DNA of 64,000 bases. It comes from UBA6623 sp965238125 (GTDB lineage: Bacteria > Acidobacteriota > Terriglobia > Bryobacterales > UBA6623). The position numbers and the translations under genes are program-made. Below the pieces are notes generated by a model. That model did no database searches and was not told the DNA's origin. It saw only the letters and a list, made by a program, of their open reading frames with translations. Below, one piece after another: positions 9,426 to 18,703 of the stretch. The DNA lies in contig OZ250179.1 of NCBI GenBank assembly GCA_965238125.1, positions 5,704,001-5,768,000 on the forward strand, given 5' to 3'. Position 1 is the first letter of the stretch. Each line of letters starts with the position of its first letter.

Positions 9426-10316
9426 CTAAACTTCCCAACCCTGCTGAGAGGCTTCCGGAATCCGGCTCACCAGATCGGCGAGTTCGTTGCGGTTTTCCGC
9501 GCCGATCGTGAAGCAATCGACGCAGTCGAGCGCGAGCACGTGGGCGAGAGCCTCGCTGACGCGGTTGCGCATCACGCCTTCACCGAGAATCTTCATCCCG
9601 ATCACGCCCTTCCCGGCGCGCTTCATCTCTCTCAGGACGCTGATCACCGTGGCCGGGTCGGCATCCATCTTTTCGCCCAATGCATTGATGCGGGCCAGGT
9701 CAACGTGCACCCAGGGAGTGCGGGCAGCCGTCCGCAAGGCCGGCAGCGAGTGACATGAGGTGCCGTGCGTGCGGATGATGCCCTTCTCGCGTGCCTCCGA
9801 GAGCACCTCCATGGCGCCTTGGCGCTGCTCGGGCCAATTCGCGTCGCGCATGGCGTGCAGCAGCACGATATCGATGTAGTCAGTGCCGAGTTCACGGCGG
9901 TAGCGGTCTAGATGCTTGCGCATCTGATCGGCGGTACGGGCATGGGTCTTGGTGAGCATCGTGACGCCCTCGCGCGGAACGTTCTTGAGGGCCGCCTTCA
10001 AATGCGGATGGCTGCCGTATTGATCGGCGGAATCCCAGAACGTCACGCCGTTGTCATATCCGTACCAATAGAGGTCGGCCATGCCGCTCAGACCGAGTTG
10101 GCGGGTTTGATTGGACGCCCCGCCGAAACCGCTGGTGCCTGTGCCCATGGCCAGACGCGACAGCTTGACTTTGTCGGGTCCGAGATAGACGACGTCGTTG
10201 GCGTGCCGCTTCGGCGGCGGCGCCTGCTCGCGAGCCGCCGCGTGGAGGGTATGCGTTCCCGCCGCCACGGTCCCACCGACAACCAAACCTTTGCGCAAGA
10301 AATCTCGACGTTTCAT
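9426..10316 (-). CDS. Tat-exported aldo/keto reductase family protein
   Basis: A 296-residue protein starting MKRRDFLRKGLVVGGTVAAG, a twin-arginine signal (RRDFLRK) with a hydrophobic core, so it is exported folded. The mature part is an aldo/keto reductase barrel: the catalytic tetrad is visible as Asp and Tyr in FWDSADQYGSHPHLK, Lys in TMLTKTHAR, and His in IDIVLLHAMRD. GVIGMKILGEG and CFTIGAENRNEL are the usual C-terminal NAD(P)-binding strands. Such Tat-dependent members are common in Acidobacteriota and Planctomycetota; the substrate is unknown, and a tightly bound cofactor would be needed in the periplasm. It diverges from the MFS gene at 10408 with about 90 bp between, where both promoters must lie. 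Confidence 0.88.
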   Translation of the reverse strand: MKRRDFLRKGLVVGGTVAAGTHTLHAAAREQAPPPKRHANDVVYLGPDKVKLSRLAMGTGTSGFGGASNQTRQLGLSGMADLYWYGYDNGVTFWDSADQYGSHPHLKAALKNVPREGVTMLTKTHARTADQMRKHLDRYRRELGTDYIDIVLLHAMRDANWPEQRQGAMEVLSEAREKGIIRTHGTSCHSLPALRTAARTPWVHVDLARINALGEKMDADPATVISVLREMKRAGKGVIGMKILGEGVMRNRVSEALAHVLALDCVDCFTIGAENRNELADLVSRIPEASQQGWEV

Positions 10317-10407
10317 GTGGGATGAACCTCCAATTGTCGTCAGCGTAACACAATGCGGTGTCGCCGGCGGTATGGTCGCGGATGTTTATGTTATAGTTGC
10401 TCCGCCC

Positions 10408-11727
10408 ATGACCTCACCCGCCTCTCCTTCATCCGCCAAGCCCACGAACGCCCGCCATTGGGTGATCTTCTGCGCGGTTACCTTGGCGGTGATTACCTAC
10501 TTTGACCGTGTATCAATCTCGCAGGCGGCCCCGCTGATCAGCGAGGACCTCGGGCTCACGAAAGTCCAGATGGGGTTGGCGTTTTCGGCTTTTTCATTGG
10601 GCTATTTCCTGATGCAGGTGCCGGGCGGCTGGCTGAGCGATTGGATCGGCCCCCGGCGAGTGCTGACGGGAATCGTTCTGTGGTGGTCGTTGTTTACGGC
10701 GGCGACCGGCTGGGCTTGGAATCTCGTCGCGTTGGTCTCGGCGCGGCTACTTTTCGGGCTGGGTCAGGGCGGGGGCTTCCCGGTGCTGACGAAAACGTTC
10801 TCCACCTGGTTGCCGCAGCCCGAGCAGGTGCGCGCGCAAGGGTTGATGTGGTTTTTCGCGCGCTGGGGCGGGGCTTTTTCGCCGTTGCTGGTCGTGACGC
10901 TGATTCAATTCATGTCCTGGCGGCGGGCGTTTGAGATTTTGGGCACCCTCGGCATCATCTGGGCGGTCTTTTTTTGGCGCTGGTATCGCGACAACCCGGC
11001 CGCCCACAAAAGCGTCAACGAAGGCGAACTGGCGCTTCTCGGCGGAACTGTCGAAACCGCCTCGGGGCACGGCCGCCCGCCCTGGGGGCGGTTCCTTCGC
11101 TCGCGCTCGGTCTGGTTGCTCTTCCTCTCCTATTTCTTGGCGTCCTACGGTTGGTATTTCTACATCACCTGGCTGCCGACCTACATTCAAGAAGCGCGCG
11201 GTCAGTCGATGGAGCAGTCGGCGTTTCTCGCGGGCTTTCCACTTTTCTTTGGCGGGCTGGGATCGCTTGTTTGCGGCGTCCTGTTGGCGCGTGTGGCGCG
11301 TTGGTTGGGAAGCCAGGCGAAGGCGCGCCGGACAATGTCGGTAATTGGTTTTGCCGCATCAGGGGCTTGCTTACTTGCGTCCGTGCATATCGAACACCCC
11401 GTGTGGGCGATGGTCGCAATGGGGCTCTCGTCGTTTGGCAACGACTTGGCGATGCCGCCCGCCTGGGGCGCTTGCATGGATCTCGGCGGCCGTTACGCGG
11501 GTAGTCTTTCCGGCGCGATGAACACGGTGGGCAACATGGCCGGTTTCCTTTACCCGACAACCGTGGCTTATTTGTTGGAAGCTACGGGGAACGATTGGCA
11601 GCTTACCCTTTACGTTTCGAGTACCGCCTTTTTCGGCAGCGCCGTTTGCTGGTTGTTGATCGACCCGGTCACCTGCCTCGACCACGAGGCCGGCATGCCG
11701 GGAAGCGAAGCCGGCGCGGTACGTTAG
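10408..11727 (+). CDS. MFS transporter, anion:cation symporter (phthalate/hexuronate permease-like)
   Basis: A 439-residue inner-membrane carrier with twelve predicted segments. The start is the ATG of MTSPASPSSAKPTNARHW, just before the first segment; the longer open frame upstream covers the divergent promoter region. Features of the ACS family are the early VITYFDRVSISQAAPLI, GLTKVQMGLAFSAFSLGYFLMQ and the loop motif GGWLSDWIGPRRVLT (motif A equivalent, residues about 70-85), plus RLLFGLGQGGGFP and a second-half YGWYFYITWLPTYI. Family members take up organic anions such as hexuronates, glucarate or phthalates with protons. Nothing nearby fixes the substrate; the neighbouring secreted reductase may act on a related sugar. 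Confidence 0.88.
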   Translation: MTSPASPSSAKPTNARHWVIFCAVTLAVITYFDRVSISQAAPLISEDLGLTKVQMGLAFSAFSLGYFLMQVPGGWLSDWIGPRRVLTGIVLWWSLFTAATGWAWNLVALVSARLLFGLGQGGGFPVLTKTFSTWLPQPEQVRAQGLMWFFARWGGAFSPLLVVTLIQFMSWRRAFEILGTLGIIWAVFFWRWYRDNPAAHKSVNEGELALLGGTVETASGHGRPPWGRFLRSRSVWLLFLSYFLASYGWYFYITWLPTYIQEARGQSMEQSAFLAGFPLFFGGLGSLVCGVLLARVARWLGSQAKARRTMSVIGFAASGACLLASVHIEHPVWAMVAMGLSSFGNDLAMPPAWGACMDLGGRYAGSLSGAMNTVGNMAGFLYPTTVAYLLEATGNDWQLTLYVSSTAFFGSAVCWLLIDPVTCLDHEAGMPGSEAGAVR

Positions 11728-11933
11728 AAGCTGCGGGTATCTTCAATCGCTGCTTCAATCCCCGCGTTGCGCTCTGGGCTCTCGATCTTGTGTTGTGAAT
11801 CGCGTATGCCGCCGCAAGATTGAGAGAGCTCCGGGGGCTCCCCATTTTTTCACAGCCCCCGCCGCGCGCGGCTCAGTTTGCGATGCCCGAAGCGAGCCGC
11901 GAGGCTCCGCCTTCCCCTCGTTACACTGAAACC

Positions 11934-13952
11934 ATGATTCAACTCACCGGCGCGGCGATGCGTTACGGCGAGAAAGTGCTCTTCGACGGGCTCGATTGGC
12001 TCGTTACGCCCCAGGACCGCATCGGCGTCGTCGGAGCCAACGGCGCCGGCAAGAGCACGCTGTTCAAGATCATCGCCGGGCTGGAGGATCTCGACGCCGG
12101 CCGGCTGACGCGCCAGAAGAACCTCCGCGTCGGCTACCTGCCCCAAGACGGGCTGACGCTGTCGGGCCGCGGCATTTTCGACGAGTGCCTAAGCGTCTTC
12201 GAAGAGGCCCTCTCGCTCGAGGTCGAACAAACCGAACTGGCCGAAAAATTGGGCTCGCTCGACCCCGACAGCCCCGAATACACCGCCGTCGCCGAACGCT
12301 ACCAGTGGGTTCACGACCGCTACCTCGCGCTCGACGGATACACCAAGGAAGCGCAAGTGGGCGTGGTCCTGACCGGGCTTGGATTCCCTAAAACCGACTG
12401 GAACCGCCGCACCGAGGAGTTTTCGGGCGGTTGGCAAATGCGCATCGCGCTCGCCAAGCTGCTGCTCGAAAAACCGAACGTTCTGTTGCTCGACGAGCCG
12501 ACCAACCATCTCGATCTCGAAGCCCGCAATTGGCTCGAAGACTACCTCGCGGGTTATCCCTTTGCTTACTTGGTCATTTCGCACGACCGCTATTTCTTCG
12601 ACGCCACGGTGAAGAAGATCATTGAGATCTGGAACCGAAAGGTACATTTCTATAGCGGCAACTATTCGCAATACGAAGCCGCCAAGCAAACGCGCCGGGA
12701 ACAACTGCGGGCCTCCTACAACCGTCAGCAGGATGAAATTCGCCGGCAGGAGGCGTTCATTAATCGCTTTCGCTATAAGGCGTCGAAAGCGAAACAAGTG
12801 CAGAGCCGCGTGAAGGTTCTCGGAAAGATCGAGCGCATCGAAATCCCGGACGAAGAGGCGACCATCCGTTTCCGGTTCCCGCAGCCGCGCGCGAGCGGAC
12901 GCGTCGTGATGCGTTTCGAAGGGGTTGCCAAGAGTTACGGCGCGAACGAAGTGCTTCGCGGCGTGAACCTCTCGATCGACAAGGGCAGCCGCATCGCGTT
13001 GATCGGCGTCAACGGCGCGGGGAAGTCGACGCTGATTCGCATGTTGGCGGGCGACGAAGAGCTGACCGCGGGCGTCCGCACCCCCGGCCACAATGTCGAT
13101 ATCGATTACTTCGCGCAAGACCAATACAAAGTGCTCAACCCGGAAGCACGACTTTTCGACGATCTCGTCTCGGTGGCCCCGGCAAGCAACGATACCCAGA
13201 TCCGCAAGATTCTGGGTTGCTTCCTCTTCTCGGGCGACGACGTTTTCAAGCCCATCGGGGTGCTGTCGGGCGGGGAGCGCAACCGCTATGCGCTGGCCCG
13301 CATGCTGGTGCAACCAAGCAACTTCATGCTGCTCGACGAGCCGACCAATCACCTCGACCTGCGCGCCAAGGAAGTGCTGCTGAGGTCTCTGCTCGATTTC
13401 ACCGGAACGATGGTGTTCGTCTCACACGACCGCTATTTCATCGACAAGCTGGCGACGCACGTCTACGCGGTGGGGGACGGCAAGATCGACGTCTACCCCG
13501 GAAACTACGAAGAGTACCTGTGGCACCTCGAACGGCGCGGGGAACAAGCCGTCGTGCCCCATCCCGGGCCCGCCCGCGACCGAGTCGGCCGAGCCCGGAA
13601 GAAAAACGAACCGCCGCCCGCCGTGAACGGCAAAGGCGCCGCGCGGGATGTGAGCGATGCCCTCCGTAGCGCCTTGGATGCCGCGCAGCCGACGCCCGAA
13701 CCCGCCCCGGCCAAGCGCGCCAAGCGGCTCAACCCCATGGTCGCCAAGCGGCTGCGGCGCCAAGTAGGTCGCATCGAGGACGAGATCGCCGAACTCGAAG
13801 CCGCCATCGGCCGGCAACAACTGCGGCTCACCGAGCACGCCCGCGATCACCAACGCCTGGGCGCCATCACCGCCGAAATGGAGCAACACCGCGAGCGCGT
13901 CCGCGAATGCGAGCGGGAATGGGAAGAACTCAACCTGAAGCTCGAGCAATAA
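11934..13952 (+). CDS. ABC-F family ATP-binding protein
   Basis: A 672-residue soluble protein with two ATPase cassettes and no membrane segment. Cassette 1 has Walker A GANGAGKST (34-42), signature FSGGWQMR and Walker B VLLLDEPTNHLD. Cassette 2 has GVNGAGKST (about 358-366), LSGGERNR and FMLLDEPTNHLD. An arm/linker (EQLRASYNRQQDEIRRQEAFINRF) joins them, and a C-terminal coiled coil (EDEIAELEAAIGRQ onward) resembles that of Uup/Rok-type proteins. ABC-F proteins act on the ribosome E-site as translation factors or on branched DNA. The start at MIQLTGAAMRYGEK fits the family; the frame extends upstream without similarity. It is monocistronic. Confidence 0.93.
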   Translation: MIQLTGAAMRYGEKVLFDGLDWLVTPQDRIGVVGANGAGKSTLFKIIAGLEDLDAGRLTRQKNLRVGYLPQDGLTLSGRGIFDECLSVFEEALSLEVEQTELAEKLGSLDPDSPEYTAVAERYQWVHDRYLALDGYTKEAQVGVVLTGLGFPKTDWNRRTEEFSGGWQMRIALAKLLLEKPNVLLLDEPTNHLDLEARNWLEDYLAGYPFAYLVISHDRYFFDATVKKIIEIWNRKVHFYSGNYSQYEAAKQTRREQLRASYNRQQDEIRRQEAFINRFRYKASKAKQVQSRVKVLGKIERIEIPDEEATIRFRFPQPRASGRVVMRFEGVAKSYGANEVLRGVNLSIDKGSRIALIGVNGAGKSTLIRMLAGDEELTAGVRTPGHNVDIDYFAQDQYKVLNPEARLFDDLVSVAPASNDTQIRKILGCFLFSGDDVFKPIGVLSGGERNRYALARMLVQPSNFMLLDEPTNHLDLRAKEVLLRSLLDFTGTMVFVSHDRYFIDKLATHVYAVGDGKIDVYPGNYEEYLWHLERRGEQAVVPHPGPARDRVGRARKKNEPPPAVNGKGAARDVSDALRSALDAAQPTPEPAPAKRAKRLNPMVAKRLRRQVGRIEDEIAELEAAIGRQQLRLTEHARDHQRLGAITAEMEQHRERVRECEREWEELNLKLEQ

Positions 13953-14055
13953 TTGTTGTCTTCATGCCGCGATAACCGCATATACTCTTCCGAAAATAAC
14001 CCCGCGAACGTATGGTGCATTACATTCAGGACTGGCAAGATCACAAACGTCTTGA

Positions 14056-14155
14056 GCCGCGAAGCGGCGGCAGGAATATAGCCCAGGGTGGAGCCGAAGG
14101 CGGAACCCTGGGTACGAAACAAATCAGATCGAGCCCTGAAGGGGCGGCAGGAGCC
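14056..14155 (+). repeat. 100-bp multi-hairpin intergenic repeat, copy A
   Basis: Three hairpins in a row: GCCGCGAAGCGGCGGC, then AGCCCAGGGT ... ACCCTGGGTA around GGAGCCGAAGGCGGA, then GAGCCCTGAAGGGGCGGC. Close relatives lie at 45476-45579 (plus) and 51433-51532 (minus). The antisense reading gives a peptide (TQGSAFGSTLGYIPAA) that recurs in the other copy but is a by-product of the palindromes. It fills most of the 400-bp gap after the ABC-F gene; the rest of the gap shows nothing. Confidence 0.8.
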
Positions 14156-14350
14156 TGTGTCCACATTTTCATGGCGGTATTATGAATCCGCGGATTCATA
14201 GAGACGGGCTGTCCCTGAAGGTGCTTCCATGAAGCCGTTGTTCTTGTCGGCGCTGCTCTCCCCCGACACCGTCGAGTGCTCGGAAAACCGGTCGATATCT
14301 TCGATACTGAATAAGCGGCCCGCTTTTCTCACCGCGTGGCGGGATAGCCG

Positions 14351-14962
14351 ATGAAGATTAACGATCTGTTTCACCACTACGGAACCGACAAGATCAGGTA
14401 TGCCACGTTGTACCACTCGCTCCTCGAACCACGCCGCGAGTCCACCCGCGCCGTCCTGGAGGTAGGGATTGGGACGCTCATACCGGGTACCCCCTCCTCC
14501 ATGGTTCCATGGTGTGCAAAGTGGTATCGACAAGGGGGATCGCTTCGTGCGTGGCGCGATTACTTTCCTAACGCCGGTGTTCATGGCTTGGACGTGCAGC
14601 CCGACACACAATTCTCCGAAAACCGGATCCACACCCACGTCTGTGATTCGACCGACCCTCAACAGATCTCGCAGTTCCTGGCCAACGTCGGGGTCGACGC
14701 CTTCGACCTGATCATCGACGATGGATCGCACCGAGCGGACGATCAGCTGGCTACCCTCCGAAACCTGCTTCCACGCGTGCGCGCGGGAGGACTCTACGTC
14801 ATCGAAGACGTTAAGCCCGACGGCGTTTTGAGCTCGAGGCCCCACTTGCTCGAGGAGGCCTGTGAAGGGAACCCGTTTTACTTCGTTGGGTTGAAGAGGA
14901 ATGTCGTCGTGGTCTCAAAGCGCTCGCCGGAAGACGGGGAGGTTCGCTACAAGAGGCACTGA
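14351..14962 (+). CDS. Class I SAM-dependent methyltransferase
   Basis: A 203-residue soluble protein: MKINDLFHHYGTDKI, then motif I as AVLEVGIGTLIPG, an acidic end of strand 2 in GVHGLDVQPDTQF, and DAFDLIIDDGSHRADDQ with GGLYVIEDV. The YGTDK start and the ISFDLIIDDGSH motif are typical of sugar O-methyltransferases and cephalosporin-hydroxylase-like enzymes encoded in surface polysaccharide or natural product loci. Acceptors cannot be inferred because it has no biosynthetic neighbours. The ATG at 14351 is well placed; a short overlapping leader (14180-14350) shows nothing. The insertion with SSMVPWCAKW between motif I and strand 2 is normal for this subgroup. Confidence 0.85.
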   Translation: MKINDLFHHYGTDKIRYATLYHSLLEPRRESTRAVLEVGIGTLIPGTPSSMVPWCAKWYRQGGSLRAWRDYFPNAGVHGLDVQPDTQFSENRIHTHVCDSTDPQQISQFLANVGVDAFDLIIDDGSHRADDQLATLRNLLPRVRAGGLYVIEDVKPDGVLSSRPHLLEEACEGNPFYFVGLKRNVVVVSKRSPEDGEVRYKRH

Positions 14963-15222
14963 TCCCGCTCGCCCTCACGACAGCGTTTCGCGGAAGGCGA
15001 ACACCGCCCCGCGGACAGCCACCGAATAAAGAATCTTCACGCGGAGAAACGGGCGGCGCCCACCGCCACCGGTGCCCAGCCGGGGTTGAGAAGGTCGTTA
15101 TCGTGAGCGTGGGGCCCATTGGCGCCCATCCGGTTATGGAGCTCGACCCCGAAGGGGACATCTTGCGGACGCCTACGGCCGAGCGAAAGCCCGCGGCCGA
15201 GAACTCCAACTACAATGTTGCT

Positions 15223-16656
15223 GTGCCGCGCCGCATATCGCCGCAACTGATCCTGCTAACGATCGCGGCGTTCAACCTGCATGCGGACGATGAGCTTGAT
15301 GACTATATTCGCTCCGAAATGGAGTTGAACGCCATTCCGGGCCTATCGCTCGCGGTAATTGACGGTGGAAAGCCGGCCTGGACGAAAGCTTACGGGGTAC
15401 GAAGCGTCCGAACCGGTCAGCCGCTGGCCGTCGATACCCCGATCGAACTGGCGTCAGTAAGCAAATCGCTGACGGCACTTGCCGTGCTTCGCCTGGAAGC
15501 GGAAGGCTTGCTGAAGAGGGGCAGGCCCGTCTCTTCCTACTTACCCGATCTACTCACGAGTAAGGATCCGGGATGGCGGGAAGTGACCATCCGCCACTTG
15601 CTGCAACACCGAAGCGGCTTGCGTCGAATGGACGACTTCCGCGTACCGTGCTGCGGCCAAGCCGGCGAGTTGGATCTCCGAGCCGCCGTCTCGAAGATTG
15701 CCCAAGCCCACTTGGCGAGCCGACCGGGAGAGGTGCTGTCCTACTCCAACGCCAACTATATCTTGGCCGCGGCGTTGGTGGAGCGGCTGGCTGGGCAGCC
15801 GTTTTCGGACTTTATGGCGGGCCAAGTTTTCGCGGAAATAGGAATGGTGCGTACAACCCTGGACCGGCGACAAGCTGGGTCTTGGGGCCTTTCCGAGCCA
15901 CACGAATGGCAGTGGGGGCGCGTTCGGGTGAGCCCGTCTAAGTTTTTTGGTTGGCCCGGAGCTTCATTGATCAAATCCAATGCTGTTGACATGGGTCGCT
16001 ATCTCTCATTCCTGCTCTCACCGCCGCACACTGACTCGCCCATTCTTACTCAATCCTGGTGGCAGGAGTTGGAGAGGGGTTACGACTTGGGGTGGTACGT
16101 ACAAACGGAGGCGCACTGGTTGGCCGGCGAGTTCGCGCTGGAGCATGCCGGCGACATCTGGGGTGGGAATACGGCGGCCATTCTGGTTCCGCGAACGCGG
16201 TCCGGTGTCGCTGTTTTGACGAACCATGGAACGAATCGTGCGAACCGTATCGCGCGAGCAGTCCTCGGCCGCTTAGCCGGTTTGGACCTCCCAAAACCCC
16301 AACGCACCGCCGGCTCGGAGTCGCCGGACAACTGGGCGATGGCCTTTGTAACCGCGGCGGTTCTCCTGTTCGGAGGTCAGGCGGCCTATGCGCTGTGGTT
16401 TCGGCGGCAAAAGCGAGCCGGAAGGCGTGAGTGGTCGCCCACAATCTTGCGGATCTCGCGAAGCGGGATCATGGCCGCCCTCACGGTAGGTCTGCTCTAC
16501 GCGCTCATCGGCGGCGCGCCGCCCCTGGCAGCTTTCCCCACGACGGTGAAAGTCGCGCTGCCGCTGCTGGTGGCCGCGACCGTGTCCCTGTTGCTGCTGG
16601 CAGCTTGGGCTGGACTTTGGCCGATCAGAAAGATTGCCGCGCTCACTCGCCATTAA
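15223..16656 (+). CDS. Secreted beta-lactamase-fold serine hydrolase with C-terminal membrane segments
   Basis: The catalytic domain is a class C beta-lactamase / D,D-peptidase fold: S-x-x-K as SVSK at about residue 79, Y-x-N as YSNANY at about 173, and HAGDIWGGNTA in place of the usual H/K-T/S-G. Such proteins are esterases or peptidases as often as beta-lactamases. A GTG start at 15223 gives a good signal peptide (PRRISPQLILLTIAAFNLHA); the frame upstream to 15103 is unlike any signal and is rejected. After the catalytic domain come three hydrophobic segments (from about 395), ending at IRKIAALTRH. IS630 copy 2 has landed 9 bp after its stop codon, leaving it intact. Confidence 0.85.
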   Translation: MPRRISPQLILLTIAAFNLHADDELDDYIRSEMELNAIPGLSLAVIDGGKPAWTKAYGVRSVRTGQPLAVDTPIELASVSKSLTALAVLRLEAEGLLKRGRPVSSYLPDLLTSKDPGWREVTIRHLLQHRSGLRRMDDFRVPCCGQAGELDLRAAVSKIAQAHLASRPGEVLSYSNANYILAAALVERLAGQPFSDFMAGQVFAEIGMVRTTLDRRQAGSWGLSEPHEWQWGRVRVSPSKFFGWPGASLIKSNAVDMGRYLSFLLSPPHTDSPILTQSWWQELERGYDLGWYVQTEAHWLAGEFALEHAGDIWGGNTAAILVPRTRSGVAVLTNHGTNRANRIARAVLGRLAGLDLPKPQRTAGSESPDNWAMAFVTAAVLLFGGQAAYALWFRRQKRAGRREWSPTILRISRSGIMAALTVGLLYALIGGAPPLAAFPTTVKVALPLLVAATVSLLLLAAWAGLWPIRKIAALTRH

Positions 16657-16666
16657 GCTACCCTTA

Positions 16667-17759
16667 CTGAGTCTCGCATAATATACTGTCAATCGAGACA
16701 AAGAGAAGACTGTTTCCAGAAAGCGGTAATCAAGCGCGGTTTGCGGCGCATTCGCCGCAGCGCTTTGCGGGCGCGCTCGTCGAGTTCCCAGTAGTCCTTC
16801 GGGCAGACGTTGGGCAACTCGTGCTGCTTCCAGTACGCCCAAATGTATTCCACCGGGTTCAACTCCGGCGCATAGGGCGGCAAGTACTCCGTTGCGATGT
16901 GATCCTCGGAGAGCTGGATGAACTCCCGCACCAGGCGGCTGCGGTGCGCCGGCAGCCGGTCCCAGACGATCAGCAGTGGGCCGTCGATGTGGCGCACCAA
17001 AGCCTTCAGGAAGTCGATGACCTCCAGCTCGCCGATCGCGCCGGGATAGAGCCGGAAGTAAAAGTTGCGCAACGTCAGCCCGGCCGACACCGACAGCTTG
17101 TCCCAGTTGAAGTTGAACTCCAACACCGGTGTCTCGCCGCGCGGCGCCCAGGTGCGGCAACGATGCGGCTTCTGACTCAATCCGCTTTCGTCGATGAAGA
17201 CGATCGTACGTTCTTCTTTGCGGGCTTTTTTTTAATGGCCGGCCAAGTCTTGCGCTGCCAGCTGCGGATGGCCTCTTCGTTGCGCTCCCGCGCTTTGCCG
17301 ACGGGCCGTTGCGGGCTCCAACCGAGCGCCCGCAGGATCTTCCAGACATGGCCCTCGTGATAGCGCACGCCGAACTCGTCTCCGATCAGACGAGCGACCC
17401 GCGGACAGCTCCACAGCGGCGTCGGGAAGCCGTGCGCCTCGGGGCCTTCCAGCAGCAACGCCTCGAGGCGTTCGAGCTGCGCGGCGTCCAACAGCGGCTT
17501 ACGGCCGGCGCGGCCGGCCTGGCGCAACCCGGCTTCGCCGTCACGCCGGTATCGTCGCAGCCACTCGCTGACGCTTTGCCGCGCGACCTTCAATCGCCTC
17601 GCTGTCTCGGACTGACTACAGCCTTGCTCGACCAACCGGATCGCTTTGAAACGGCGCTTCTCCAGGGCCTCGAAATCCCGCCGTACGCCTTTTATATTTC
17701 CCATACATACAAAGACGTACGTACCCCAAAAAGGTGTCACTTTATTTTGCGAGACTCAA
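16667..17759 (-). mobile_element. IS630-family insertion sequence, copy 2
   Basis: A 1093-bp element with 12-bp ends (CTGAGTCTCGCA left, TGCGAGACTCAA right) and a TA duplication at 16665-16666 and 17760-17761. It differs from copy 3 at only a handful of positions, so the two moved recently. It inserted into the TAA stop codon of the minus-strand gene that follows. Confidence 0.95.
16689..17704 (-). CDS. IS630 transposase, orfA-orfB by programmed -1 frameshift
   Basis: OrfA begins MGNIKGVRRDFEALEK, has a helix-turn-helix (CSQSETARRLKVARQSVSEW) and ends shortly after a run of eight A (T8 at 17226-17233 on the plus strand). A -1 slip on A-AAA-AAG joins KKK to ARKEERTIVFIDESG, producing a full DDE transposase: Asp in FIDESG, Asp in LLIVWDRLPAHRS, Glu in PELNPVEYIW. 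OrfB alone (from 17180) lacks the first catalytic Asp region's N-terminal context, so the fusion is the likely enzyme. The frame is intact to its stop at 16689, so this copy may be active. Confidence 0.9.
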
Positions 17760-18385
17760 TAGTCGACGGATTCTTTCCACTCTTCCTCGAGCATCTTAGT
17801 GTATTCGCCCGAGGCGTAGAGGTCGAAAGGGAATTGATCGGCGGGAATGATGACGTATTTCGTACCGTCGCGCCAGCACGAAAAAGCGTAGTCGGCGTAA
17901 CGGTAGTAGGAGCGTAGATGATCGGGCTGGATCAAATCCTGAGGCGGCGGTTCGCGGAATTGGTTAAACACACCGATCCCGCGAGCGAAGATGCGAGCGT
18001 ATTCGATGACTCCCCAACTACGCAGCTTTTCGGCCACGCCATCGGGCGTCTGCTTGATCAACAGATGCGCGAATGTCGGCGGTGCGATGCCCTTGTCTCT
18101 GAGGACGGGGTCGCGCCCGCAAGCATCCACGCACTGATCGACCCAACGAAACACGTCTTTGCCCACATAGAACAACATGCGCAGTTCCGCATAGCGGCCC
18201 TCGAGCACATGGCGCCCGAGCTCGCGCTGGTTCTCGCCGTCGCCGCCTTCCGATTTCATCAACGAAAGAGAAGCCTTGGCGCTTTCGAGAACCTGGACCG
18301 TCGAGGACGATTCGGTGAACGGGTGGAGAATCAGCGGCGGCAGCGAAAATACGCCCTCAAGTTCAAGCTTCTTGGGTTGTGACAT
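17756..18385 (-). CDS. Conserved-looking protein of unknown function, stop codon replaced by IS end
   Basis: A soluble protein of 209 residues that I do not recognise. The likely start is MSQPKKLELEG (18383-18385); the frame runs upstream to 18718 but that part looks like translated intergenic DNA. It has a helical centre (VQVLESAKASLSLMK, ELGRHVLEGRYAELRMLFYV) and an aromatic-rich end (SYYRYADYAFSCWRDGTKYVI). No signal or membrane segment is visible. IS630 copy 2 split its original TAA stop: removing the IS and one TA gives ...WKESVD-TAA, while now it reads ...WKESVDY then TGA inside the IS terminal repeat. The product is thus only one residue longer. The 320-bp gap to the PAS gene shows nothing clear. 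Confidence 0.6.
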   Translation of the reverse strand: MSQPKKLELEGVFSLPPLILHPFTESSSTVQVLESAKASLSLMKSEGGDGENQRELGRHVLEGRYAELRMLFYVGKDVFRWVDQCVDACGRDPVLRDKGIAPPTFAHLLIKQTPDGVAEKLRSWGVIEYARIFARGIGVFNQFREPPPQDLIQPDHLRSYYRYADYAFSCWRDGTKYVIIPADQFPFDLYASGEYTKMLEEEWKESVDY

Positions 18386-18703
18386 GCGATTGACGCGACT
18401 ATCAAACTTATCGACAAGCGGTTTGTGAACTTGGGGGGGTGATGCCAACTTGCTGTAACTGATCACAGTATCGACGGCGGCCGGGTTTGGCGTCAAGTTG
18501 AGGTGTATGGGAGTACTATGACCAGTGATAGGCCAGGGTGCGCCTGGATCGTTCCCCCGGGGTCGGCCGACGAACGCCGCGCAGCGTGAAAATGCACCCA
18601 ACTCCGGTGGATTTCCGGCGACGAGGTTTTGCTTGCGGCGGGTTTCGGCCGGCTTTATACTAGACACAGCCGTTTCGCGCGAACGGACCCATCCGGGCGG
18701 CTC

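Noticed and set aside
13847..14164. Minus-strand 105-codon frame with TQGSAFGSTLGYIPAA as a conserved protein
   Set aside because: It is the antisense translation of the multi-hairpin repeat; the similar peptide near 51500 arises from the same repeat.
15223..16656. Calling the serine hydrolase an antibiotic beta-lactamase
   Set aside because: The fold also covers esterases and peptidases; the third motif differs and the C-terminal membrane segments are not found in resistance enzymes.
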